Notes under the pieces: generated by a model
Database searches by the model: none
The model's input: the letters and a program-made list of their open reading frames with translations, nothing else
What the model was told of the DNA's origin: nothing
Position numbers and translations under genes: made by a program
Origin: Riptortus pedestris
Lineage: Eukaryota; Arthropoda; Insecta; Hemiptera; Alydidae
Length of the DNA stretch: 64,000 nt
Assembly: GCA_019009955.1 (NCBI GenBank)
Contig: CM032230.1
Location: 30,734,501 to 30,798,500, forward strand
Direction of reading: 5' to 3'
Shown here: positions 10,923-22,757 of the stretch, one piece after another
Numbering within the stretch: the stretch's first letter is position 1
Layout: every line of letters starts with the position of its first letter

Positions 10923-11150
10923 GGGGCTCAAGTGAGCCATGTGAGTTAAAGTGTTAACCTTTATCTCACATGGTAAACCTAGAGTGGCGAATTCGATTCT
11001 CGCCTGGGCAAAGGTAATTATTTAGTGACGGAATTCATTAAATAACATCTTGAGTCCCACCCTGGCTAGAAAAGAGTTGTAACCTGTAGATAACCCGTCC
11101 CAATTAGCCTTAGTTGCAAAAAGTGGACGTTAATAAATAGTAATAATCAT
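10923..11150 (+). mobile_element. tRNA-derived SINE, well preserved
   Basis: The tRNA-related head ends in a pol III B-box-like GAATTCGATTCTCGCC preceded by ACCTAGAGTGGC. The body has TTATTTAGTGACG, CCCACCCTGGCTAG, TAACCTGTAGATAACCCGTC and CAAAAAGTGGACGTTAATAA, with a short TAATAAT tail. The length is about 225 bp. Six other copies in the window share this order of blocks. Confidence 0.8.
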
Positions 11151-11253
11151 TTATTTTCTCATGTCACTCTCAAATAACGCCAGTAGAGGACGGTCTTATA
11201 TTACTGAAAATGATACGATCCTATCACTTAGGCGGTCACGTCTAAACTAAAAA

Positions 11254-11801
11254 GTCCGTCACGCAGGGGCTGCGTAAACTAAGCAGATTTCCCACGAGAA
11301 GTTTTACAATAGAGAAATCTGCCTAATAACAACTGTAGTAGTGAGAAACCTCTAAACCTAAAACATTATTTAGGGCGTAACCCAGTAGTTTCTAGCCCCA
11401 AAAAAACAGTTAACCTAACCTCTAAACCTATTCACGAGGGACGAATAGTTATAGAAACGGCCGCCAGAGCTCTCGGCGGAAAGTCCGAACATAGCCTACT
11501 GGTGACCACACGCAGAATACAAATGCAAATATCTCGGTTAATATTCGAGATACAGAATAAATGTATAGAACAATATTTATAGTAAATTTAATTTTCAATA
11601 AGATTGGTTCTATACAATTTTTCGATCCGATGCATAATAACGGAAATATTTCGAATTTTTGAAAATCCACCCTCTAAACCCCCCCTCCCACTGGCCCGAT
11701 TTCAGCCGTTAACGAACTTGATCTTCCTTTTTACATGAAACGATTAAATACCGATTTTGGTGACGATTAAACAAAAATTGCGACCGCTAGAGTGTTAACA
11801 G

Positions 11802-11839
<38 letters not shown>

Positions 11840-11961
11840 TTGAACGGACCTCATTTTCGTCATCTCCTGGGTAGGATCGATGGACATTTGAAGACATTTT
11901 TCGAAAATCGCGTCATGAGTACGACCTCAATAGCTGATTTCCCTTAAGGGAAATCTGCTAA
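11254..11961 (-). mobile_element. HINE copy with ~120-bp internal insertion
   Basis: The 3' terminus with intact hairpin is at left and the perfect palindrome plus GCTAAA at right. Within module I there is an extra segment at about 11330-11450 containing repeated CCTCTAAACCTA and TTTCTAGCCCC units not present in other module-I copies. The TA tract is at 11808-11836. Confidence 0.8.
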
Positions 11962-12029
11962 ATGATTTAGAAGCCAAATATAAATCAGCTAATCACCGAG
12001 GTATGAAAAAACATTTAAAGGAGAATCAT

Positions 12030-12240
12030 AGTTTCGGAACGATTGAAATGTAAAATAGTAAATATCTTCGATATTATGAGTCAAATAAAAATATTTTACA
12101 GAACCAATTTTATGGCAAATGTTCGATCATTGCTGTGCTATACATTTTTCACTAGCTCTAGTATTAATGGAGTTATTTGAACGTTTATTTTTCTCCCCTA
12201 TGTGAAGAATCCATTTTTCACTTCAAAGAAACAGTAAACT
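12030..12240 (+). mobile_element. HINE relic, block B to module III
   Basis: Weak but continuous resemblance to late block B and early module III (ATCTTCGATATTATGAGTCA, ACAGAACCAATTTTATGGCAA). It lacks both termini. The age and truncation make the call tentative. Confidence 0.45.
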
Positions 12241-12654
12241 CTACATTTACGTATATATAATGCGCAGATAAAGTTCATGTTAAAATGAAGGGCAAGCCCA
12301 TTTGTTATAACGAGTCCACTGTCATAATTATGACATTAAAAGCCAAAGTATGTAAAGCAAATCAAAATATCTCCACTATTGGTCTCAGGATGCCCTGAAT
12401 GCACCAGAAAAAGTAATATTAGTCTTACTTTGATTTACGTTCATTGCACAGATATCCGAAACTTTCTGTACATGACCGTGGATATTTTAGATTCGAGTTC
12501 AATTTCCTACGAAGAAGACTTAGTTTAAAATATCGCAAGAAAAAAACATCAGAATTCCACATTGGAACTTGGTTTTTATCATATATGAAAGTGGAGGTTA
12601 CTAAGTCTATTTCGGAAATATAGGAGTGATTAATGTACCTGCTCTAATTAAAAA
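12241..12654. other. AT-rich stretch, nothing recognised
   Basis: No gene or repeat identified. Confidence 0.45.
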
Positions 12655-13034
12655 GTCCGTCACGCAGAGGCTGCGTAAACTAAGCAGATTTCCCACTTTA
12701 AGTTTTACAGTAGAGAAATTTCACGAGAGCCGAGCAGTCAAGGAAACGGCCGAACTAGCTTTTAGCTGGAAAGTCACTCTCGTCCGTTAGCCTCCAAGAT
12801 TTAATAAAAATGCGTATATCTCGGTTAATATAAGATTGATTCTGTACAATTTTTCGATCCGACGTATAGTAACGGAGATATTTCGAATTTTCGAAAATCC
12901 ACCCCTTTAAACCCTCCATCCCACTTGTGCGATTTCAGCCTTTAACGAACTTGATCTTTCTTTTTACATAAAACGACTAAATATCGCGTTTGGTCACGAT
13001 CAAACAAAAATTGCGACCGCTAGAGCGGTAAAAG

Positions 13035-13088
<54 letters not shown>

Positions 13089-13174
13089 TTTTGAACGGAC
13101 CTCATTTTCGTCATCTACTAGTTCCGTCATGAGTACGAACTCAATAGCTGATTTCCCTCAAGGGAAATCTGCTA
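12655..13174 (-). mobile_element. HINE copy, module I, shortened
   Basis: Both termini are present. Part of late module I is missing (TAATATAAGATTGATTC joins across about 50 bases), and the 5' block next to the palindrome is also shortened, giving 520 bp. The TA tract spans 13039-13085. Confidence 0.8.
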
Positions 13175-13868
13175 ATATAACCAGTATTTTTTACGCTCAT
13201 TTTATAATTAGGAATGTAATATAATTTGTAACGAAATACATTACAAATAAGTAATGTCTAGGTAGAAAAGGAAAACAATTAAGGCAGAGAGAGAGAGACT
13301 CCAGCGATTAAACAAGTTAAGTTCCACAAATTCAACACAATTTCCCAGCATTCACACATAAGCCGCAACACATAAAATGCAACAATAGCCCCCCTCGCTT
13401 TTAACTACGGTGAAAAATTCAATTACAAACTCATTCAAGTTTCTTGTTGTGCGCCCACTCAGTTTCAGACGATCCCCACATGGAAATTGTTTTAGGAACT
13501 TCCAAACATTAACAAAACATTAAAGTTCCATTAATTGTTCGAGGCATAAAAGAGCCTCAGATCGTTAGCCAAGATTCGCGCAGGATAAATGGAATGGGTG
13601 AAGGGGGGGGGGGGGGCTCGCTCATTCATCTAATGAACGCAATAACTCATTCATAACCCTCTGATCATATGTTATTTACCATTCACTTTACACGATGTCG
13701 TGCTCAAAATTACAGCTGATAGCGATGGAAGTCGTTAGTAAATTAATTCAATTTGTTTTCTACTTTTTCTATTAAAAAAAAAAAAAAACTGTACATCTTT
13801 CGATGGTTTAAAATCTCTGTCAAAACGAACGTCTAATATAGCTAACCAACCCTCAGCTGTTTCATGGA
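13175..13868. other. AT-rich stretch with homopolymers
   Basis: Contains a short GA tract (13286-13300), a 14-base G run (about 13604-13617) and an A run (13773-13788). No gene recognised. Confidence 0.5.
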
Positions 13869-13988
13869 TTTAGCAGATTTTCATTAAGTGAAATCATCTA
13901 TTGAGGTGGAACTCAGAGGTGATTTACGGAAATGTTCTTCAATGGTCCATCGATACTACCTACTAGATGACAAGTATGAGGTCTGTTC

Positions 13989-14042
<54 letters not shown>

Positions 14043-14517
14043 TGGTTACCGATCTAGCGGTCGCAATTTTAGTTTAATCGTTACCAAACTCGGTTTTTAG
14101 TCGTTGTATGTAAAAGGAAAGATATAGTTCGTTAATGGCTGAAATCCGACCAGTGGGAGGGGGGTTAAGAGGGTTGGAATTTCGAAAATTCATAATATTT
14201 CCGTTATTATGCGTCGGATCGAAAAATTGTATAGACCCCAACTAACTGAAAATGTAATCTGTAAATGTTGTTATAAACGTATTTTCACTATCTTGATTAT
14301 TAACCTACATATTTTCATTTTATAGTTTTCAGCTTTCAGTACACCCCCTTCTACTCCATGTCATATTAAAAATTAGCTGTTATATTATGAAGCTCATTAT
14401 TTGAGGCATTAATACCAAATATTGTTCTCATTGAACTTTTTTTTTTTTTTAGATAAATGTAAATACGTGGCACACTTAAGAAATCTGATTAGTTTACGCA
14501 GCTCCTACGTAACGGAC
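13869..14517 (+). mobile_element. HINE copy, full length, module III
   Basis: The 5' palindrome is degraded to TTTTCATTAAGTGAAA. A TA tract lies at 13995-14040, then block B and module III, followed by the offset inverted motif, the hairpin as CGCAGCTCCTACG and AACGGAC. An internal T run (about 14432-14449) replaces the usual TTATTTTTTGAG segment of module III. Confidence 0.8.
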
Positions 14518-15233
14518 TATTTATAGTGTTGTAGATCTCTCTTACATTAAGGCGGATGAAAAATGTAATGTTTCCTAGGAAAAGTGACTTTCTGTTTCAT
14601 CTTTTCAAATTCTAATGAGATTACTTAGTTTAATGTAATTATTAAAATACTTACTTTAAATATTTTTCTATGAGTAAAGTATATTTTTATAAAATTAAAA
14701 AAAGACAGGTGGTGATTAAAAGAAAGACCTCTCAGTTTTACATTCAGTTCATGGAGATACACGTCCGTCAGGCATGGGTTGCGAAAACTAAGCGCATTTC
14801 CAATGTCATGGATAACCTAGAGACCTTACACTGTTTATTAGTCATCTTTATGTTTTAAGAAACTTATGTAAAAAGGACTTGACATTTATGCTGGAAATGT
14901 ATTGTTTAGTGGCTCACTTCTCTAAGTGAATACCGTATGAGGACGTTTGCAGTTTACAAATGTCTGAAAACACACACACAAAATCTATAAATAGGTTCCC
15001 AAATATTCCAGCAAAATATAAAACTCCACAATGGAGACTCACAAACAAAGCACTGGAAATTTAAAGTCGAACATGACATGGAAACTAAGTTCTTATTGCG
15101 TGCTTGGTTCCAAGACTTCATCGGCTAGGAATGGTTATCTTATTATTATTATTATTCATACAATAATCGCATTTCGCAACAGGGGCGATTTAGCGACGAA
15201 TCAGTTATTTAATATGCAGCATATTAACCTTTT
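14518..15233. other. AT-rich stretch, no recognised gene
   Basis: Open frames at 14670-14858 and 15031-15243 (+) have no domain or splice context. A fragment near 14760-14800 (CGTCCGTCAGGCATGGGTTGC) weakly resembles the reversed HINE 3' end but is too short to call. Confidence 0.4.
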
Positions 15234-15361
15234 TAACATATAGTATATTTAACATATAACCTATTTAACATATAACATATTTAACATATAACATATTTAA
15301 CATATAACATATTTAATATATAACATTCAACATATAACATATTTAACATATGACATATAAT
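15234..15361. repeat. 16-bp minisatellite, about eight units
   Basis: Tandem units of AACATATAACATATTT with few substitutions; one unit is shortened to 14 bases. It lies outside any recognised transposon. Confidence 0.95.
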
Positions 15362-15769
15362 TATTATATTTACGTAAGTATGCTCATTTCTGCAAATATT
15401 TTCAGTATTGCCCTACATTATAATTTTTTGGAAATGTTGTTTTGTTTCAAGTATTGTAATACGCGGTCTATATATGGGCTACAGTCATGTAGTAATTCAG
15501 TCAAAGTGTATGGTAGGTCTATGTGAGTCCTTAGGTAGCAGCATATATAAATGGTTATCTAACACACCTGTTAAAAACAACGCCAAGAGATACACCCCCA
15601 GACTGAAAGTAACCAAACAACATCTGACAATTGGATTACTTAAATACTGGAGATTTCGAGAAAATATCCAGTAAAACATTAGAAAATCTTGCATCGCATC
15701 TAAAGGGATTGCCATGTATACCAACTTATCAGCTAGTAATGACGGGCCCAACCGACGTATTACGCAATC

Positions 15770-15771
<2 letters not shown>
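15362..15771. other. Unrecognised open frames next to a TA tract
   Basis: Two overlapping frames on opposite strands (15408-15674 +, 88 codons; 15497-15751 -, 84 codons) occupy a less AT-rich patch. No catalytic or structural motif is visible. The patch may be a fragment of a decayed element. I do not call a gene. Confidence 0.3.

Positions 15772-15840
<69 letters not shown>
15772..15840. repeat. Long (TA)n microsatellite, free-standing
   Basis: About 34 uninterrupted TA units that, unlike most in this window, are not inside a recognisable HINE copy. Confidence 0.95.
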
Positions 15841-15844
<4 letters not shown>

Positions 15845-17502
15845 GTAATCAATCCACTACTTGATAAAACTTACATATGTCAGTACTCGGATTCTATGTT
15901 TCACGACTTACATAATTCATGCCAACATTTGTAATCGTGATCTAAACTCTCCATATATTTTCTACATTTCTTTATTTATATTAAGTATATTCTGTTATTA
16001 ACCTCTTTCAACGACCAGATCTCCAATTTATTTAAAGTATTATCTCCTAATTATTAGTACTTTAATAATGCCTTTAACGAATTATATTTCTGAAATATCA
16101 ATATATTAGTATCCCTACTAGTAGTAAGTAGTTCACTGACCGCAAGACTCCAGATACGAAAAAAATGTTGCAGATATTATAAAAAAAGTAAATTAGCAAC
16201 ATGATTGCTTACATAAAATGTTTTGAGCCTACTCGCTGAGCCCATGTCTGATAAGGAATTTTAGTTTAGAATTTTTTTTTCTCACAAATAATAATTAAAG
16301 AAGTTAAAGTAATCAAACAATTTGAGTTTTAAATGACTTGAGGATTATTTATTTATATGGGTAAACACAAATTTCCAACCTCGGATTCCTTCGCCGGGAA
16401 ATGAAAACTGCATCCAATTAAAAGTTACTGTGCCGATGGCCTGCAGAAGGCGAATAAAAGTTAGCTGCTACGAGCTCCGTTCCAACTTGTGGTTCGTTTT
16501 AGTTACTATTCTTTTTAGTGTCTATACTTTTTTAATACAAAAACAAAAGGAAATTCTCTAACAATGGGAGCAACAAAGTGCTATTTTGTTCAGAACTGTT
16601 TCCCATTAAAAAAAAAATAAAATAAAAAGAAAATAAGTTTTGCAGGCCAAACACTTTTAAGAAGACAAAAATATATTTTCCAATAAATCTGTAGGAAATA
16701 AAAGAAAAATATCATCTTAATTCCGGATGTGTGAAAATAATAGCTTTAGTAGCCAGCTTTAATATACAGTCTGATCATTGATTTTACATTGTGTCATTTT
16801 TCTGGACTTCAGCCAAATAATACATACAATGCAACTAATGTGCTCCTGACGTAATAAATAAATATACATTCAATAGTTTAAAAAAAAAAACATAATAAAA
16901 TTTAATAAATATACATGATTTATTCTGTGATCAACAAGATAATTACTTAATATACCTCCAAGTGCAATTTAGTATAATGAACAAGCACTTGGGCTTGTTA
17001 TTCGTTAATTGAACGGAGTTATTTTCTTGACTAAATTGAACAAAAAAAAATGCAGGTTAGTAAACGTTTTACGTACTTTTACACTTTTGCAAATAGTTAT
17101 CTAGAATGAAAAATAAAGGAATCCATAGTACAAAAACCTATTTAAACCACATCTAAAAAAGGGAAATATCCTTAATTACAAGAACCAATCATAACGCGCT
17201 TGGCTCACGTTTTTATGATTACAAAAATAAAATAATGTTTTTAATTGTTTGAAATAATTTACTGGTACAAAGATGAATATCTAGGTATAGATATGACCGT
17301 AGCATTTGCCTTCTAGTTCTAACATACTAAAATGAATTTAAGCTTAAAATTTGCTTAGCATAGAAATTTGAAAATTGTCACTTTATCTGATTGTGACATG
17401 GCATCATATAAGTGTCATTCTAACAGAAAGAAAATATACTTAAATTCCGCACTTTTAGTTAATGTTTCCGTCCTGTTTAAAAAATACTAAAAATCAAATA
17501 AA
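15841..17502. other. Long AT-rich stretch, nothing recognised
   Basis: About 1.7 kb of A/T-rich sequence with several A runs (16608, 16879, 17041). No open frame above background, exon signature or repeat identity was found. It may be intron. Confidence 0.45.
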
Positions 17503-18411
17503 TCAGTAACGCAGGGGCTGCGAAAACCAAGAAGATTCCCCAAGTACTGGTATGTAAGAGTGAGCTCACCCTTCCACATATTCTGACTGAAAACCAAATA
17601 GTACGAATTACTCGCTTACTATTTGAGTTACGAAATAATGAATAGAACAACAATTACAAACCATCAATAGTTTAACAATATTGGTTATATAACATTTTAC
17701 GATCCCACACATAATAACAGAGATATCTGGAATTTTCAAATTACCACTCCTCTAACCGCCCCCTCCCCCCGATCTTTTAGTGTTGACTGAAATGGTTAAC
17801 TACTGAGTTACCCATTATAGGTCAAATGAAAACTTTCGAGACAAAAACGTAAAATCTTAACGAAGACGTCATCGCACAACGTAGTTTGCATGCATCTCCC
17901 ATATTGACTGTCTCATGAAAATGATATTTGGTATTTAAGCTTAATAAAGTGATGCTTGTTATAACAGCTTGTACTTATTTTAACATGAGTGGGTGTGGGG
18001 GGAAGGGTTTACTGGAGGCTGAAAACTAAAAATGCCGTTAATATTCACATTAGAGAAAATACGTATGTAACAGCATTTATAGACATTTAAATTTACAATA
18101 TGAGTGGTTCTTATTGGTTTTTGGTTTCTCCACCCGACGTATAATAACAAGTATATTTAGAATTGTCTAAATTCGCCCCTTTAACCCCCCTACTCTTACA
18201 ATTTTAGCCGATAACGAACCTGATCTTTAATTTCACATAAAACACTTCAGTTTCGAGTTTGGTAACGATGAAACAAAAATTGCGACCACTAGAGCTGTAA
18301 CTGATATATATATATATATACAAAATTTTGAATGGACCTTATTTTCGTCATCTACTGGGCAGGGTCGATTAACATTTGCAACTTCAATGGCTAATTACCC
18401 AAATCTGCTAA
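17503..18411 (-). mobile_element. Composite HINE, module IV end on a module III-like copy
   Basis: The left 275 bases carry a 3' terminus (AACGCAGGGGCTGCG) followed by a module resembling the one at 46320-46635. Then the sequence restarts as late module III, block B, a short TA tract (18304-18320), 5' block and a degraded 5' tip ending in AAATCTGCTAAAA. The order implies either insertion of one copy into another or recombination. Confidence 0.65.
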
Positions 18412-18767
18412 AATATTTAGACAGAATTTTAGCAAAATCACTAGCATATATCTCTATTACAGTAAGTCGTAAAAGATGAGCTAAGCGAGGCGCCATGATA
18501 GCGATTCATATTAGTTTTCCTTGTCTTCGAAAATACAATATCTCAATATATATAGATAGATAGATAGATAGATAGATACATACTCACATATATAAGCCGA
18601 TTCCCATGTGCAATATTGAACAAAAGAAAAGGGTTTAGTTCCAGCCACCCTAACGAAATATGTTTCTAGCAGATATACTTTAAAGAAATTCAGGAGTAGT
18701 CGTTGTACATATGACGCGATTTTATGTATATTATTATATATATTTATACATATTGATCGTTGCAAAA
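18412..18767. other. Non-coding stretch with (GATA)n microsatellite
   Basis: A tetranucleotide tract of about seven AGAT units lies at 18551-18578. The open frame at 18511-18765 (-) reads through it and has no domain. Confidence 0.6.
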
Positions 18768-18930
18768 CTTGATATTTAAGCGCATTTTATGCGAAACCGA
18801 TAACAAAGTTCATTAATGGTTGAAATTTGACCATAAGGAGTGGTGGTTAGAAGGATGAATTTAAAAAAAATAAAAATATATCTCTGTTGTTTTGAGTTGG
18901 CATAAAAAATGTTAAATAAACAATATTGTT
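18768..18930 (+). mobile_element. HINE relic, block B only
   Basis: Diverged block B from TTGATATTTAAGCG through AAAGTTCATTAATGGTTGAA to the GTTTTGAGTTGG region. No termini. Confidence 0.5.
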
Positions 18931-19873
18931 GCCAAAAAATTTGACTGTCGTTCTACGCCTCAACTCCCAATGATTTTCAGTTAAAGCAACTTAAGCGATT
19001 AGTCTCAGAAGTCCAGCTTAAATTTCCGCTAATATAGAAATAGAGACTATAATGTCCTCATCAGCGAGCTGCTATGTTCACACAGTACATTATCAATGTA
19101 CATATTTTATGTTATGGAGTTTACGAACTATGAGTTTTAAATTTTATTTAGAATTCATTGTTTTTTTCCGCATTTACAAGAGAATTTACAGGTTAAAATA
19201 AAGGACCTTCGAAAAAGCCTAAAGTCATCTACATACATACTAATAATATATTTTTCTCTAATTTACAGAGTAGAATTCTAACCATTTTTTTTTTTAGCAA
19301 TGACTAACTGCATTTCTATCTACCGTATAATATTGTTGTAAAGCAACATATTACAGCTTTTGAATATTGTAAACATAAAATATAAGGTGAAGTTTGTTAT
19401 GGGAACAATAACTTTGAGCAGGTAAGCATTTAACTCATTAGGTATCCTAACTTTTGACGGACGGAAATGATGAGCTCAGGAAAGTTAATATTACCGCATT
19501 CACATATGATACTTGGAACACTTTAAGAGCATTAAACTCCAGAGAAACTTATATATTATACTAAGCCTCAAGTCACGTCATCTCACAAGCTATTATGATA
19601 CCCTAAGACTGATTAGGATAAAACAGAACAATGAGTATTTAATCAAAATTCTGAAATAGTGTGTATATCCCCCTTTGTTATTTAAAGTAATGAGGAGAGA
19701 TTCAAAATTAGCATATACTTAGAAGAAATATAACCGCAGTTTATTCTCTCGCAGGTTACGAGCCATTTTAAATTACTTCCAGTTAATTAACATAGAGGAA
19801 CAAAAGTGTCTCATGTTTTACTAATATTGCTTGTCAAACTTATTAGAGTTTACTATTTATATATATATATATA
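18931..19873. other. AT-rich stretch, nothing recognised
   Basis: No gene or repeat identified before the TA tract that hosts the second Tc1-type MITE. Confidence 0.45.
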
Positions 19874-19875
19874 TA

Positions 19876-20464
19876 CACTCAACCGCAAAAATAAAAAACC
19901 GGACACTTCATTTTTGCAATTTTCTTTATGTGGGTATTCTAGTTATTACAGAGAATTTAGTGTCTAAGTCCATTGAACTAATCCCTTCAGGATTAGTAAA
20001 CAATTAGATAAAACTCAGATTAGATTTATTTGTCGTGAAGTTGATCTATTCTAAACTGTAAGTAGTTTTTCGCATATTTAAACATCTTTAATTATTAACC
20101 AAGAATTTTCTTTAATTAATGTTTTATTTTTATTTCGGTCCAGAATAATGGGTCTTTCAAACTTAGATGGAAGGCCGGAGCTTACGTTACATTGCCGAAA
20201 CGCTTGGGGTAGCGAAGTCTACCATTCACTGTAAAAAAAATGAAGAATATTTTTTTATTTTTAAATGTGTTAATTAATCTTTTTTTATTTTGTAAATAAT
20301 CAATAAAAATTATTCACTTTTGGCAGATTTTGTTTAAATAACCTATAGATTAACCAATTATTTTAATTGAAAAGATTAATATACATATATATATATATAT
20401 ATTAAGTATTTAACAAAATTGTAAGACTAAATCTAAGTGTCCGGTTTTTTTTTGCGGTTGAGTG
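19876..20464 (+). mobile_element. Tc1-type MITE with transposase HTH remnant, copy 2
   Basis: 589 bp, flanked by TA on both sides and inserted in a TA tract. The inverted termini are CACTCAACCGC... and ...GCGGTTGAGTG. Positions 20167-20232 encode the same short helix-turn-helix peptide as copy 1 (GRSLRYIAETLGVAKSTIH), read on the plus strand. A TA microsatellite has grown inside the element near 20381-20402. No DDE catalytic region remains. Confidence 0.87.
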
Positions 20465-20470
20465 TATATA

Positions 20471-21781
20471 CTAGCTATGGTATCCGGCGATGCCCGGGAA
20501 ATCACTGTTGACTGACTAATGATGGTGGATGATTCTTATAGCAAGACTTCAATGTATACAAATACACTTCACCCCACGACGTAATGTTTTTCCGAAATAG
20601 CTAATCCCAAAGGCTAAATTATGGGTATTAATAGAATTTTAATTAAATGAGGGGGGGGGGAGGAGATTTATATCACTAATCCGAATCATACTTAGAACTA
20701 AATAATTGAAATGGATAAGACTAAAACATAACATCATTTGTCATAATACACCTATATTAAAAACATTTAAATAAGTACTAATAAAATCGTCGACTCCCGC
20801 TATAGATTTAGCGTATATCCTGTATTTATTTCATTTTACGACAAAAGTTGTTCTAAATAACAAAGTAAACAACTTTTGTTATGTGCACTTTTGCCGAAAA
20901 ACAAATAAAAAATGAAATATCACAAATTTTTAATTCAAGTCTCCCTTATAACTCCCACTCCCGTTCGATCCCAAAAATTTGAAAATAGCTTGTAATCATT
21001 GAAGAATTAATGCTAATTCACATTACAAGTTTTCTTAAGTTCGGTTCAATTGTTAGTGCCTAACAAAAATGTTGGCTTCCGCTTTAGTTTTTAATGTATA
21101 TCTCGTTAATACTTTGTTATACGGTAAAAGTGAATATAATGAATGTCACTTTAAATAATAAAATAAACTACTTTTGCCATGAGCGTATTTGCATAAAAAC
21201 CAGTAGAAAATGAAATACCGCTATTTTTAATTTCAGGGCTCCCTTACAACCCCCTCTCCTGCCCGTCCCTAGAAATGTTGGTATGGTAAATTAAGTCGTC
21301 ACTGCTAATACACACACCGAGTTTTATTTGTTCGGTTGAGTCTTTTTTGCCAAATAATATTGTTGGCTCCCGCTATAATTTTTAGCATATAACGCATTTA
21401 AACCCCGGAATATGACGAAAGTGTATATAACAAAAGTTAATCTAAATAACAAAATAAACAACTTTTGTTTTGTGCATATTTGCCGAAAAACCAATAGGAA
21501 ACGAAATATCGCTACTTTTAATTTCAGGCCTCCCCCACGTAATCCCCACTCCTGTTCGTCTCTGAGAAAATTTATATAGCCTAAAGTCTAAGTTGGGTTA
21601 GTAGCAATATACATACCAAGTTTCATAAAATTCGGTTCAGCCGTTTATGCGTGAAAAGGTAACAAAAAAACAAACAAACACACACGAAAGAAACAAAATG
21701 CAGCTATGGTGTCTATGGCATGTGAAACGAAAAGTTATCGTGAAATTTCGCGAAAAAACTCAATGTACAGACAGAGGGTAC

Positions 21782-21786
<5 letters not shown>
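20471..21786 (+). mobile_element. CCGGG-element with ~295-bp tandem monomers, copy A
   Basis: It starts CTAGCTATGG...GATGCCCGGG and contains three internal monomers, recognised by the inverted pair ACAAAAGTT...AACTTTTGT and the CCTCCCTTATAACCCCCACTCC block, at about 20871, 21170 and 21460. It ends with GCCGTTTATGCGTGAAAAGG, an ACAAACAAAC-rich segment and ATGTACAGACAGAGG, then a TA tract. The class is uncertain. The terminal sequences resemble abundant arthropod non-LTR or SINE-like repeats, but no coding frame is visible. Confidence 0.7.

Positions 21787-21840
<54 letters not shown>
21787..21840. repeat. (TA)n tract joining copies A and B
   Basis: About 27 TA units lie exactly between the 3' end of one CCGGG-element and the 5' end of the next, suggesting TA-rich target or tail sequence. 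Confidence 0.95.
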
Positions 21841-21841
<1 letters not shown>

Positions 21842-22735
21842 TAGCTCAAATACCCGGCTTCGCCCGGGAATTCATTTGAGGTTTAACGGTGATGGTATTT
21901 TTTTGTCAAGGCTTTACTTTGCACAATATTTTAACATTTAGGGTTTATACCCGTCGTTGCTGTGGATTTTTAAATAATAAATTATTTTTTTTATGTAAGA
22001 ATTCACTATCCTCCATTTTGTCATATTTCCCGTCTCCTGTGCATTTTGCATAGCTTTGTATTATTAAGGTCAAAATATTAACATAGATTTGAATTAATTA
22101 ATTTAAACACATAACCCAGTATTATTTAGTTCAGGTGAGTCTTTTGTGCCAAATAAAATTGTTTCACTTCTGCTAAAGGTTTTAGCGTATACCTCGTTTA
22201 TTATTCGGCATAACAAAAATGAATATCACAAAAGTTACTCTAAATAAAAAAATAAACAACTTTTGTTTTCATATTTGCCGAAAAACTAATAGAAAACAAA
22301 ATACCGCTATTTTTAAATTCAGGCAATCCTTATAACCCCCACTCCTGCCCGTCCCTAGAAATGTTGGTATGGCTTATTATAAGGAAATCGTTAGTACTAA
22401 CTCACATAGCGATTTTTAGTTAGTTCTGTTAGTCTTTTGTGCCAAATAAAATTGTTCACTTCCTCTATAGGTTTTAGCGTATAACGCATTTACACTTCGG
22501 TTTACAACGAAAAGTATATAAAATAAAAGTTACTTTAAATAACAAATTAAACAACTTTTGTCATGTGTGTATATATGCCTAAAAACCAATCGGAAACGAA
22601 ATATTGCTATTTTTAATTTCAGGCCTCCCTTATAACTCCCACTCCTATTCTTCTCAGAGAATACTAATATAGCCTAAAGTCTAAGTTGGGTTAGTAGCAA
22701 TATACATACCAAGTCTCATAAAATTCATTTTATAT
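21841..22735 (+). mobile_element. CCGGG-element, copy B
   Basis: It begins CTAGCTCAAATACCCGGC, followed by the palindromic CGGCTTCGCCCGGG head, a GGTGATGGTATTTTTTTGTC block, a TTAATTTAAACACATA block and two internal monomers (cores near 22256 and 22551). The 3' end is truncated after ACCAAGTCTCATAAAATTC, before the GCCGTTTATGCG segment. Confidence 0.7.
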
Positions 22736-22757
22736 ATATATATATAGATTTATATAT

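Noticed and set aside
10923..11010. A functional tRNA gene
   Set aside because: The B box is present, but the cloverleaf is degraded and the body continues as a dispersed repeat, so it is a SINE head. The same applies to 48007.
11330..11450. CCTAACCT and AAACCTA words that look like arthropod telomere repeat (TTAGG)n
   Set aside because: Only isolated irregular words are present, inside a HINE insertion; there is no tandem (TTAGG)n array. The same applies to 30180-30235.
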